From NCBI GenBank assembly GCA_016617785.1, contig JADILM010000001.1, forward strand, positions 310,001-374,000: DNA of 64,000 bases. The letters run 5' to 3'. The position numbers and the translations under genes were made by a program. Shown in pieces: positions 31,444 through 41,401 of this stretch. The stretch comes from Sporobolomyces roseus. Taxonomy: Eukaryota > Basidiomycota > Microbotryomycetes > Sporidiobolales > Sporidiobolaceae. How positions within the stretch are numbered: position 1 is the first letter of the stretch; every line of letters begins with the position of its first letter. The notes under the pieces were generated by a model. The model did no database searches. It was not told the DNA's origin and saw nothing but the letters and a program-made list of their open reading frames with translations.

Positions 31444-33343
31444 TCAAGCAGTAGCCTCCCCTCCATTCGTAGTCTGAACTGAAGCTTGCCAATCACTCAT
31501 CTCTTGATCCAAACTTTCGACAGTAGCGGCAGGTCGCTCACTTCCTCCGTTACGTCCTCCTCCTCGACCTCCACGACGTCCACGTCCAGCTCCGCGACGT
31601 CCTCCTTGTTGACCAGGTTGACGAGGGGCTTGAACAGCAGATCCTCCAGCAGCGGCAACAACCCTACGGAAACGAGCGAGGAATCGTCAGTTTTTGTGAG
31701 TTTGTTAGTGAAAGCAAGGGAGGAGATCGAAACGTACGGGGAAGCTGCAGCTGCAGCGGGTGCGAGCCTTTGAGTGAGAGAAGCGGCGGGTCCAGTAGGT
31801 GCACGAGCGGTGCGAGAAGGGTCGACAATGATTTCAACCTTCATGGGACGTTCTGGAGATCGATGATGGTGGTGAAAGAGGAGATTTGAAAGGGTGAAGA
31901 GCGGAGATGGTGAAAGATGGGGGAGTGAGTCGAGAAGTGGAGGTGAGAGGGAAGGAAAGGAAAGGAAAGGAAGTTTCGTCAGAATTCAAGATAAGAGAAA
32001 AATCGAGTCGGGGTTTCGGTCGAGATTGCGAAGACCAAGTCGAACCGAATAGCCTCCGCGTCTCGTAGCGCCCCGTCGTCGTCCCCCATTTCTTCGAGCC
32101 TCGATATCGGATTCTAGCGTCCATTTTGTGCCCCCTTTCCAAACAATCGACCGAACCATCAACCTCAATCTTTCGCCCTCGTAAGGTCATCAAACTCTTT
32201 CACTTCGACCGACTCCCGATATCTTATCACTTTTGCATCCGTCCTCGATCCATAACCCGACCGTGTTTGAGACGACTTTCCGAGGCAAAAGAAGGAGAGC
32301 AACGAGGTTGATGAGAGAAACTCGGGATCGTGTTCGAGCTACATCCTTTTCGATCGTCTTGACCTCTTCATATCTATCCCACGTTCGTTTTCTCCCCACA
32401 AGATCGATCGAAAAGGGAAAAAGCGTCGAACCCCAAGATTTCTTCCCCCCAAGTTGATCCTTTTTTGATCCTGTTTCTCAACTCGACTCGACGAAGAGGA
32501 GGTGGGGAAAAGTCGAACGGTTTGTGTGGGTAAGGAGAGCTAGGAGTGATGATGATCGAGGGAGAAGGTGAGAGCGAGACAAAGGGGGAAAGAGAGGAGA
32601 GATGTGGGATTTGTTTTTCCAACTTTTCTCTGGCTGAACCTCTGGAGTCGATCGATCCTGAGAGCGAAGAGTTACGGTTTCATTGACCGATAGTCAAGAA
32701 ATGTGAAAACTCGATTCGATTGATTCAGGAGAGACTGCTCGAATGCCAAATTGAACTTTTTCGAGGTTGAGGAGGGACGACTAGACGACGAGGAGGAGGC
32801 GAGTCGAATTCGTTCGGAGGAGAGAGCGGCGGACTGTCTGAAGGGTCGTAGAAGGAGGTAGTAGATAGAGAAGAATTTGTGACCCACTTCCATCGATCAA
32901 ACGTTTGTTGTATTGTTGATAAGCGGCGGTGGCAGATTCGGCTTTGTGGAATTGAATAGTAGCGATTCCTTTCGATTTGCCTTGAGCGTTGTAAGACAAG
33001 TTGACACTGCGTACAGTCCCGACAGTAGTGTGGAACAACTCCTATGCTCGTATGAATAGGTTGAGAACCTGAACACATCTGTTGAAGAGGAGTAAAGAGA
33101 GAGACTTACCTTGATTTGCTGTTCATTCACATCATCTGGCAAGTTTGAAACAATGATCTTGTCTCCAACGTGAGCTTGACTAGCTACTGCTTGAGCAGTA
33201 GTAACCTGAGGGGCTACTTGAGGTTGTTGAACTCCAGCGGATTGCTTCGAAGTTTGAGGTTTCGAACCACGTTGACGACGAGGTTGACGTTGCTTGCGCT
33301 TTGATTGGATGATGGCATCTAGAGGTTGATCGAGGGATTGCAT
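31444..33343 (-). CDS. ALY/REF mRNA export adaptor (Yra1 family) with 1-kb intron
   Basis: ATG 33343; exons 33343-33110, 33041-32888, 31852 to about 31738, and about 31665 to TGA 31444-31446. The protein links spliced mRNPs to the Mex67 export receptor in the nucleus. The N-terminal basic region begins MQSLDQPLDAIIQSKRKQRQ. The single RRM has RNP2-like KIIVSNLPDDV and RNP1-like GKSKGIATIQF, then AYQQYNKRLIDG; after the long intron it resumes RPMKVEIIVDP. The C-terminal RGG region ends with VESLDQEMSDWQ, matching the FoP/REF C-terminal box (LDxEMxxY). Intron 2 spans 32887-31853, 1,035 nt, far longer than the others in this window. A transposon lies 78 bp upstream of the ATG. Confidence 0.85.
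31853..32887 (-). other. 1,035-nt intron of the ALY/REF gene
   Basis: GTGGGT donor at 32887 after DGK, CTCCAG acceptor at 31853-31854. Splicing keeps frame within the RRM. No separate gene, repeat or box C/D RNA was recognised inside; the open frames are short and low-complexity. Confidence 0.65.
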
Positions 33344-33414
33344 ATTCAACTAGTTCGGGTAGATTGGGTGATTGAGAGTGAAGGGTTGGAGGTCAAGGTG
33401 GGAGGAGAGAATTC

Positions 33415-33420
33415 TCCCTC
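33415..33420. repeat. Left target-site duplication TCCCTC
   Basis: Six bases directly outside the left end of the element, identical to 34069-34074. Confidence 0.75.
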
Positions 33421-33435
33421 GTATGGTTGGCAAAA

Positions 33436-33563
33436 TTTACGGCTTTACGTCGTAAACTACGGTTCCGTACGACTTTTTACCGTAGAAAGTACGGCTACTT
33501 ACGGTACGGAGGTGGCTGGACTTACGGCTCGTATCGTAACCGTACCGTGGACCGTACGTATAT
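33436..33563. repeat. Left subterminal TACGG/CCGTA array
   Basis: By eye about six TACGG and four CCGTA words within 130 bp, many nested as palindromes such as CCGTACG. Confidence 0.75.
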
Positions 33564-33916
33564 ATTTTGCAAACTCCGGCCGACCTCTTACGGAAAGTGC
33601 TCTGGCTCAGTCGCAAGCCTCTGCTTTTTGTTTTTGTGGACGACCAGAGTTCAATCCTGACACCTCGCAATCATTCTTGCGAGGGCTTCGCATGGTCGCG
33701 ACCTCCATTCTGCATGGACAGCTAGACCCGAGTTGTTGTAGAGCCGTCGAGTCTTGCGAAAGTACAGCAAACGCGAGTTTTGACAACTCTTTCCGTCGAG
33801 TTCTCGGTCTTTCTTTTTTGCGGCTTCGACTCTTACGAAGTGTGCACTCTCGTGTAGTCCGCCTCACCTTCTGCATACGACTTTGAGTTATAAATTGGCC
33901 CGCGGAAGAGAGTTAT

Positions 33917-34055
33917 CCGTAAAATCCGTACTACGGTTACGAGGTCCTTCCGATACGGCTACGAGTACGGTACGGAAAGTCTACGGTTACGGAATTCTGC
34001 CGTACCGTAAGCCGTACGTAAAAAATGAGTGACTTACGAGTACGGTACGTACGGA
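33917..34055. repeat. Right subterminal TACGG/CCGTA array
   Basis: By eye about eight TACGG and five CCGTA words in about 140 bp, facing the left array across an unrelated centre. Confidence 0.75.
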
Positions 34056-34068
34056 AAACCAACCATAC

Positions 34069-34544
34069 TCCCTCGAGGCTTGCAGCTCTTCCTCTCACTC
34101 AAACTTGCCATACGACACCCTACCGGATTCAGGACTATTATAAACACGCTTCTGTATCGCTCGCATGCCTCCGCTCTGGACCGTCTCCTCTGATTTCTCT
34201 TCAATCACGATCGATCTCCTCTCCTTGGACTCTTCTCTCCTCTCTCTCCGTGGAAGCGTCGGGGCACTTTCCAGCTATCTGTGAGCGTCGATCGATAAGC
34301 TGCGGGAGGCAGGGAGGCTTTGTTACTTCTCTGGTTCTCGCTTCTTCGTTTCGCTTCCGGGAATCCCTCCGCAACAGCTCTTGCAGTAGCTCTCGTAACG
34401 CGCTCGTGCAGACTGATCACACTCAGATCTGTGTCGCTCTCTACTTGAACCACAGATGACGGAGACCAAGGCTGAGCAAACCGCTCCATTTCGCTCAAAC
34501 TACGCTCATTCTTTTGCTTCGTTCGAGTCCAATCATTTCTCCCT
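34069..34544. other. Right target-site duplication and displaced ALY upstream region
   Basis: Begins with the second TCCCTC (34069-34074). Before insertion this DNA directly joined 33420, so it is probably the original ALY/REF promoter, now moved 648 bp away. A 144-codon plus frame (34025-34459) crosses the element end and is not a gene. Confidence 0.5.
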
Positions 34545-35536
34545 CTAAGTTGAAGCTTCATATGCTGCCTCGACGTATTTTATCGTGCTCTTGACTGACG
34601 CTGCAGGTAGGATCTTGCCGTCGTCACCAAGGATCTGTGAAATAGGCAGCAGGGAGCAATCGTCAGAATCGTGAAAGTAGAGGGACAAGGAAGAACCGAG
34701 GACGCGCCTTGTCAGGATGCTCGACGACAAGATTGTAAATCACAATGACCGTGTCCCAAACGTTGTTGTCCTCGTATAGCTCATCCCGATACGTCTTTTT
34801 CAATTCCAACAGGAGCGCTTTTGACCATTTCTTGACCTCCCTACACCCTTCCTTTCCTTCGAGGTGATTGAGCGTACTGTCGAGTCTCTTGTTCAAATCG
34901 GTCCTTCGCGTCTTGGCTGCTGACTGCAGTATCGCAGGAATTCGATCAGCGAGATTGTTTTCGAAAGAAGCGAAATCATTGAACCGAACAGTGTAGCTTC
35001 GTAGGAGGAGTTTCGGACGAACGGGGTCCTCTGGAGGATCCTGGCCGAACGGCCAGTCAGGGCACTAGAAAGTGAAACTGATCAGTGAGCGAATCGTTCG
35101 AGAGGCAGAATTCGAGCGAGCTTACATATTGAACTGATCGAGGTTTCCAGTAATACCTGATATTGCCAAAAAGCCGCTTCTTGTTCGTTTGAAGACTCCA
35201 GTAAGGTGGCTTCTCGGTGCGTAAAGCGTCCCACAGCTCACGTTTCCAGACTGCAAACTTTTCGATCCGTTCCTCCCAGCTGAGTTCTTCGGCGAGACTT
35301 TCATCGATTGACCCGATCTCCTTCTTGAGCTCTCTCTTCACGACGTGTAGATCCAAGTGACGCTGTCGAGAGCGCTCCAATATCTCGTTGACGACTACGG
35401 ATAAAGACAAAATCGTCTCGAAAGGTTGCGATGAATCCTTCTCTTGCGCTCTTGTAGTATTGTTCTTCTCACTCCTGAGTAGATGACGGATTCGAGATCG
35501 TTGTTGTGGGATGAAGGCGAGCGAGGACGACGGCAT
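34545..35536 (-). CDS. Repeated-unit family B, member 1 (unknown)
   Basis: Only real ATG in frame is 35536 (MPSSSLAFIPQQRSR); stop TAG 34545-34547; three exons. I do not recognise the family. Two related units are visible. Unit 1: VWKRELWDAL then PYWSLQTNKKRLFGNI. Unit 2, after an intron, has VKKWSKALLLELKKTYRDEL then YEDNNVWDTVIVIYNLV. A final short exon reads ILGDDGKILPAASVKS and a helix. The pattern W-x3-L-x2-[AL]-L, then a loop with W/N, then a helix, an intron and a G-x-[IL]-[VL]-P segment recurs in three other genes here (35792, 38358, 62211). The predicted protein is all-helical and soluble, about 270 residues, without signal peptide. Confidence 0.55.
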
Positions 35537-35791
35537 GACGAGGTGAAAAGAGGCGAAATCCGTGATCCGTCGAAGGTGTGTCGATACTGAAGTGGCGTTA
35601 GGGGGATCAGACTTGAGCAAGTCCTCTCTCAGACCACAAGAGCTCAAGAATGCGATGCTCAGGTAATCGAGAGCTGAATTGAGACCACGAGGTAACAAGT
35701 CCGTGGATATTTAGGCACGAGATCTGAGCCATCTCCGAAACACCTCCTCTTCTTCCTACTTCTCACTCGTTCCACCCTCGCCCAAATAGCT
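35537..35791. promoter_or_regulatory. Divergent promoter of family B members 1 and 2
   Basis: Head-to-head arrangement of two related genes with 255 bp between the ATGs. Confidence 0.4.
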
Positions 35792-36993
35792 ATGGAGCCA
35801 TCAGCCATAATCGAGACGACGCTCGAGGCGCTTCGCCGTTCCATTGATTCGATGCGCGATAATTGGAAGACGACAGAATCAGCTTCCAACACAAAACTAC
35901 TCCTTACTGAAGACGAGCAGCAGGATCTTGACGCCTGGTGTGATGAAGCAATATGCTCTGTCAAGGACGACTTTGCAAGGAAACTAGGTATATTTGTAGG
36001 AACGCAAAAGGGAAGTAAAGAAGAGGTCGAAGAGGTGTGGGTTTTCCCTCGCGAAGCCTACGTGAGTATCAGTGGCTGGTTCCACAAGCTCAAGACTACA
36101 TCGGGTCCAATCTCACCTGTTTACAATAAACCGGATAAGCTGGTACGATAATCTGTCTCAGCTCAGCGTGAAGACGCTTCACTAACAGACCTTATCTTCG
36201 CTGCCTAGCCTATCCTCTCTTGCCCAAATGGAATAGGTCCAGGATCCGCTTCAATCGCTGTGAGCTTCAATATCTACACCGCTTCGCTTGTCATCGATTT
36301 CACCTCATACCTTGCTTGCATCGTGTCAGATCAGTGTCAAGCTTTGGTCTTTCATTCGCAAAGCTGTAAGAGAAGCTCAAGCTCTGGAAAGACGTCGAAA
36401 CCGCCAGAAGAGGACATCCGGACGTACAGTACCTACTGTGCAACAACTCAATGCAATCACGAGAGGCGCCGTTCACAGCGGTTTGATTGCGGTCCTCAGC
36501 AAGATCGATCACTCTCTTCAGCGTAATTGGGATACAATGACAATTCAACAGCGCCAAGGCGTATACAACGAAGTCAATTTGGTCGATGAGCATACCTTTC
36601 GTCGATCTTTGTTCGCGTTGAGAACTCTTCTCGTCGACAACGGAACTTACGCCGTGAGTCTCGTTTATGCCAATATTCTCATCGGTCCTTGCCGAGCTGC
36701 AACGTCAAGCTGAGAGTCTCGCATTTGCAGCGTCCCCCCAAGCGAGACCCAACCAAACCCCTGGTAAAGCCCGACCCTTTCCTTCCGATTTTGGGTGAGC
36801 TCTTGAGCGAAACCCCCGCTCAACAACCTGTAAGTTTCCTTACTTCCGGCTCTGCATCACCTAATCAGCTGAACATCGGTAACCGCAGGACCCGTTCGCA
36901 CATCTCAATATCGGTACTCGAAGGCCTGGGAGATTAGAACAATCACTCTCGCATCGAAAGCGGGCAATCTATGGGTTCTCTCGCGCTGTCTGA
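35792..36993 (+). CDS. Repeated-unit family B, member 2 (unknown)
   Basis: ATG 35792; exon 1 to about 36141; then exons about 36210-36255, 36310-36654, 36731-36831 and 36889 to TGA 36991-36993. Unit 1 has LDAWCDEAICSVKDDF and VWVFPREAYVSISGWFHKL, ending PISPVYNKPDKL; the next exon opens PILSCPNGIGPGSASIA, equivalent to the G-x-I-x-P segment of the other members. Unit 2 has QLNAITRGAVHSGLIAVLSK, NWDTMTIQQRQGVYNEV and EHTFRRSLFALRTLLVDN. A Pro/Lys-rich tail follows. Divergent to member 1. No known domain. The model between 36.15 and 36.32 kb is uncertain. Confidence 0.45.
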
Positions 36994-37439
36994 GCTTTCG
37001 GCTATTCTGAGACTATTGACAAATACTTTCGCTTATATGCACAGTCTTACACCCCCTATGTTTACTACTTTAGTCTGTCTCTTCTCCAAACTTGCTATTC
37101 CAAATCTGTTCTTTGTCTCACTCCGAGTGCGCCACGAAGCGAGCCATCATTGCTACAACTTGAGAGGTAGACCAAGCAGAATAAAGACACTTGCAACACG
37201 CGAAAAGTAGTACTACGAAAATCAAAAGCTCAAACCACCTTGTTTCGTTTCGCCGAAAGTGACGATTCCTCGCATACCAGCCTGTCTTCGTCCGATACGT
37301 CGGTGCTCGATACTGTTCTGAGAGTGACTGGCTCGTCGAAGGCGTCTGGAGAGAGGAGGCTATGCCGCAAGGAGCGAAGCGAGTCAATCCGTCAGATCTG
37401 CCATAGTGAGTGGGAGATAAGTAAAGCTACCTTCAGGTT
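36994..37439. other. Intergenic region
   Basis: Between family B members 2 (+) and 3 (-), tail to tail. No coding signal recognised. Confidence 0.3.
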
Positions 37440-38358
37440 CAGGTGCTCTTGAATGTATTCGAATTGATATTCAGGGCGTAGACGAAGACCATTTGTGAGC
37501 TATGAAGGGAACGAGAGATCAGATTGTAAAATTGCGAAACGGGCGAGATTGGAAGAACCATACTTCGTTCTGGAAATGAGCCAAACTCCAGAAGTACTCG
37601 TGGATCTTGAGGTACTGTTCTCGATTGCAGAGGTTCCAGTCTTTCTTGCGGTAGATGTAAGCGAGGACTTCGTCGAGTTCGTCTTTCACAACTCGCTGCA
37701 ATTCCGGGTGCTCATGATGGACTATAGCATCTATCCTGTTCTGCAACACCTCCTTCCTGAACTCGCTGGCCGGCTGTTAACGTCGATCAAATGTCAGCAT
37801 TGTTCGGCATCTTTGACATCGAGGTGGAAAAGGTCAAACAAACCTGTAAGTTGATAGCATCCAACAATGCGTCCGCTTTGAAGCCTGAGCGGACCTTACG
37901 GCGCCTGCCTAGACTAGAAGGTAGCAACTGCGGGAAATAGAGGCATAATCAGGGAAACACGAAGAACTCCAAAAGGTAGAATCGTCTTATACCAAGCTGA
38001 CGCCCTCCTGAACTCGCTTCGCGTTGCCGAAGATATTTCTCATCGAGCTCATATTCTCCTCCGGGAAATAGTTCCATCCCGGATCTTCAGGAGTGTTTCC
38101 GATTCGAGCGAGAATCTCGTCTTTCCATTCTCGTAACGTACCTTTATCCGCTTCTCCACTGGCAAGGTTGACGATACTATCGAGTATACCAATTATCTCC
38201 ACACGATTCGCTGCCGAGATTACGAGTGCTCGGTTCCTCCAATAGCGAATACGATTGTTTGGGAGAAGTGCAGCGATGTCATCCTCTGTAAGCTGTTGCC
38301 TGGTGAGGTGATCCAGAATGTGACGATTTGTGTTCGTTCCGATGGGAGGGTCGTTCAT
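37440..38358 (-). CDS. Repeated-unit family B, member 3 (unknown)
   Basis: ATG 38358. Exon 1 encodes RNRALVISAANRVEIIGILD, then LREWKDEILARIGNTPEDPG, WNYFPEENMSSMRNIF: the first unit. A short exon (about 37920-37845) has FKADALLDAINLQ. The next (about 37780-37560) reads PASEFRKEVLQNRIDAIVHH, VVKDELDEVLAYIYRKK and DWNLCNREQYLKIHEYFWS: the second unit. The 3' end, near 37440, is not certain. The WNY/WNL-x3-[ED]-[NQ] core is shared with the member at 62.2 kb (NWNYSHDSN), more than 20 kb away. Function unknown. Confidence 0.5.
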
Positions 38359-38988
38359 CTGATCAACTTGAGTCCGGGTGAAGAGGTGAAACGTAGAAAA
38401 GGCAGGTAAGAGCAGGAAACGACGAGGGAACTCGCGGATAGCCTCAATTCACCGGTAAGAGAAGATAGGAGTTTTCGATATGGTCAGACTCGTGGAAGTG
38501 AACGATCCGAGCGTGAAGGGGAAACCAGAGCAAAGTGGGCGAAATGAGCGAAACTGTAGAGACGCTCGCCTTTCTTGAAGGTATACGTTATGGAGTAGCC
38601 GTATCTCGGCCTTTGTTGTCCGATGGAGTGAGACCGTCGAGTTGATCGAGTTGAAGGGGGATCCGAGATAGAGGAGGTGAGAGCTGTGTAGTCGCGAAAG
38701 AGAGCTGTCGAGTCCTCTGCAATGTAGCAGAGCCATCTCAAAGCTGTCCCGCGACCCTTGCAAGCGGGTAGAGCATACGAGTGAGAAGTAGGAACGAAAG
38801 AGAGATGACTTCATTTCTTGAGCTCTCCCACCTCACTCGACTCTCGGATACTCTACCAGATAGCCGCATAGGACCAACCTAGTGCACTACTGAGCTCGAC
38901 AACCACCGGTCTACCACAACAACCGCTTCAGATCGGCTCAAACCTCGCTCCTCAAGGTTGATCTCTCTTCTCCTCTACCACTTCAGCT
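38359..38988. promoter_or_regulatory. Divergent intergenic region
   Basis: Separates family B member 3 (minus) from the Wss1-like gene (plus). A minus open frame at 38449-38814 has no coding support. Confidence 0.3.
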
Positions 38989-41072
38989 ATGCCTGTGGGT
39001 CATGAGCGAATCAATGCCAGAGAACAGGATCCTGTAAGCTATCTTCCTCTACCTCGTCTAATCTCTCCTCTCCTTCGTTTCACCCCACTTCGCTTTTCTG
39101 ATCCCGACTAACTCTCCCTTCTTCCCTCTCTACGAACAGAACGATCACATCACCTTCATCAGAGCACTCGAAGGATACCCTAATCATGACCAAGTGCGCT
39201 TTCCTCTAACCTATATTTATTCGCCTTTTTCTTATCTCCCGTTTCTTCGCAGGCTTTACACCTGCTCAAATGTCTAGCAGCTCAGTTCAAGCCAATCATG
39301 AAGGAATGGTGAGCTATCCGCTGTATCCCAACGCGCCGTTGTTTCGGGTGCTGATGGATTTTTTCTGCAGGGGTTTGGGAGTACGAACCAATTTCCTCCT
39401 GCTCGTTTCCAGTCGAATCTTGACTCACTCCAACCACTCATTCTCCAGGTCAACTCACTTGTCGAATATGAACCGAACCCGGAATTTGCAGGAAGGAATT
39501 GGAATGCAGGAGAGATCATTGAAATCGTTTTGCGAAGGAGAGATGGATCGTTCTTGCCTTGGAACTTCATTCTCATGGTCATGTGTCATGAACAAGCTCA
39601 TATCAAGGTGAGCTTCCTCGTACCTCCACTCGCTGTCTTACTCGGAAATTGACGGAATTTTCGTATTCAGGAAATGAGTAAGCTCTCGTTTGCCCCCTCG
39701 AACGCTGCTTGTCGCATTCTCGGTGCGATGCGCCAAGTCGAGACATCACTGACTCTTCTCATTTCTTCCCCGCTGCGCTCAGATCATAGTTGGGCTTTCC
39801 AGAAAGTCAACAAACAACTTCGTCAAGCTCTCTCTGTTCTTCGTCAACAAGGTTATACCGGAGATGGATTCTACAGTCGAGGACGTAGCTTGAATCCTGA
39901 CTATCAAGGCAACGTTGATGCTTTGGGAGCGACGGATGGTCCGACTTATACTTGGTGAGCAAAAAACTCCACTTCAAAATCAGAATCGAGGGGAAAATCA
40001 TCGGCTGAAGAATGGAATCGATTCGATGAATAGCGGAGGAGCGCTCAAGAAACGTCGTAGGAAACGTCGACTCCCTGCAAATGGAGAAGAAGCGAACGTA
40101 GGACCTCGTCGTGAGCGAGGAAGTGCAGTCAAGCTCGGAACGACGGGTCGACAAACTCGAATCGCGAGGAAAGCGGGAGGGAGAGTTACGAAGAAAGGAG
40201 CTTTCGTTGGAGAGGGGAGGGCTTTGGGTGCGAAGAGTGATGAGGAAGAAGTTGATGAAGATATGAGTACGAAAGGGTACGTTCTTCTTTTCACTCCCTC
40301 TTCGCGCTGAGGAGTCAGTCTGATGAATGAAATTGTGTCTCGAGTAGACGTCGAACTCAAAGCAAGTCGGCTAGGTCAGCGAGGGAATTGGCAGCTTCTG
40401 CAAGACTCGACGCCGAGAAACGTGCGAAAGCCGCTGAAGCTCGTTTCAACGGAGGAGTCAAGAAGGACGAGGACGATGAGGAGGATTTCGAAGATGGACA
40501 ATGGGAATTTGAGGAGGAGGAACAGGAGGACAAACCCGAAATGGTTCGAGAGAGGTATGGAGAAGATGAAAAGGAATGGTTGAGGAACGAGATTCGAGGA
40601 TGGGAGAACGAAATCAATGATGCAGTCGATACTGCTGGTCGTTATGGTGGAGGAAGTGGACGAGCTCGAGGGGGATCGAAGAGGAAAGGGAAATCTAGCG
40701 AGGATGAGGGAGACGAGGAATTGACTGAGGCCGACAAGAAGTTGCTCGCTCAACTCGAGAAGAAGTACGATGATCGTCAAGGAGGATCTGGCTCGAACGT
40801 TCGAGCAGAGGATAGCGACGACGACATTATCATTGTCGAACCCAAAGAAGCCTCAACCTCCTTAAAACAGAAGAAGAAAGCTAAAGTATCAGCGTGCTGT
40901 CAGATGCCTGCTCGATTCGGATGGACCTTACAGGAAACGAGTAAGAGTAGGAAAAAGGGTAAGTTTCCGAGTTCTTTCAACGCTTACTCAATCGCTGATG
41001 GGGCTTCACATCGCAGTTGCGCCCTCGACTCTCATCGACGACGAAGACAGCGCTTGGATCGACGAGGATTGA
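38989..41072 (+). CDS. Wss1-like DNA-dependent metalloprotease (WLM domain)
   Basis: ATG 38989 (MPVGHERINAREQDP), TGA 41070-41072, nine or more exons. Wss1/SPRTN-type proteases digest DNA-protein crosslinks in the nucleus. The WLM domain is spread over many exons: HITFIRALEGYPNHDQ, LLKCLAAQFKPIMKEWGFGS, LVEYEPNPEFAGRNWNAGEI with IEIVLRRRDGSFLPW, and the active site IMVMCHEQAHIK. The third zinc His is supplied by NHSWAF after a 7-nt exon (39671-39677), restoring HExxH-x5-H. Downstream come the lysine-rich CGGALKKRRRKRR, an acidic Glu/Asp region, and a SUMO-interacting-type segment DDDIIIVEP near the end, as in Wss1. Closing residues are DDEDSAWIDED. The catalytic Glu and all three His are present. 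Confidence 0.82.
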
Positions 41073-41401
41073 AGTACGAAGTAACGCTTGATAGAAGATA
41101 CCGCTTGATGAAAATACCTTTCCCTCTATACCCTCGTACTCCTCTTCCTCCTCTTTGTTGTTCCTACACTTTACGCTTTGAATTGTTCCAGATCTCCGTG
41201 CAATCTCGCTTTCTTTCGCTCACGCTCGCTCGATCATCCCGTAGCGTAACAGGAAAACGCTAATGCAACAACGATTTTGCGAAGTAAGAGGTAAGTACAA
41301 CAACTGAAAGACGGAGGAGAGAACGATGCGAATACGACGGGGAAACGATAAAGAACCGGAGGAAAGGGAGAAAGACGAAGAAACGAAAACGTAGGAAAGG
41401 T
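41073..41401. other. Convergent intergenic region
   Basis: 3' UTRs of the Wss1-like and TBC genes. Nothing else recognised. Confidence 0.35.

Larger units (their letters stand above)
33421..34068. mobile_element. 648-bp non-autonomous TIR DNA transposon (MITE-like)
   Basis: The two ends are inverted: GTATGGTTGG at 33421-33430 and CCAACCATAC at 34059-34068. The element is flanked by a perfect 6-bp direct repeat TCCCTC. Inside each end is a block of about 130-150 bp packed with TACGG and CCGTA words in both orientations (roughly 33436-33563 and 33917-34055), typical of subterminal transposase-binding arrays. The centre (about 33570-33900) has no transposase frame and no such words except one near 33590. 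A 6-bp target duplication does not fit hAT (8), Mutator (9), Tc1 (TA) or PIF (3); superfamily is left open. It sits in the ALY/REF 5' region. Confidence 0.8.

Noticed and set aside
33603..33658. A-box and B-box-like words (TGGCTCAGTCG and GAGTTCAATCC) at tRNA-like spacing inside the transposon centre
   Set aside because: The T-arm, D-arm and acceptor stems do not pair, so there is no tRNA fold. A degenerate tRNA-derived promoter cannot be excluded but is not supported.
34025..34459. 144-codon plus-strand frame
   Set aside because: Crosses the right end of the transposon and the target duplication, so it is a chance frame.
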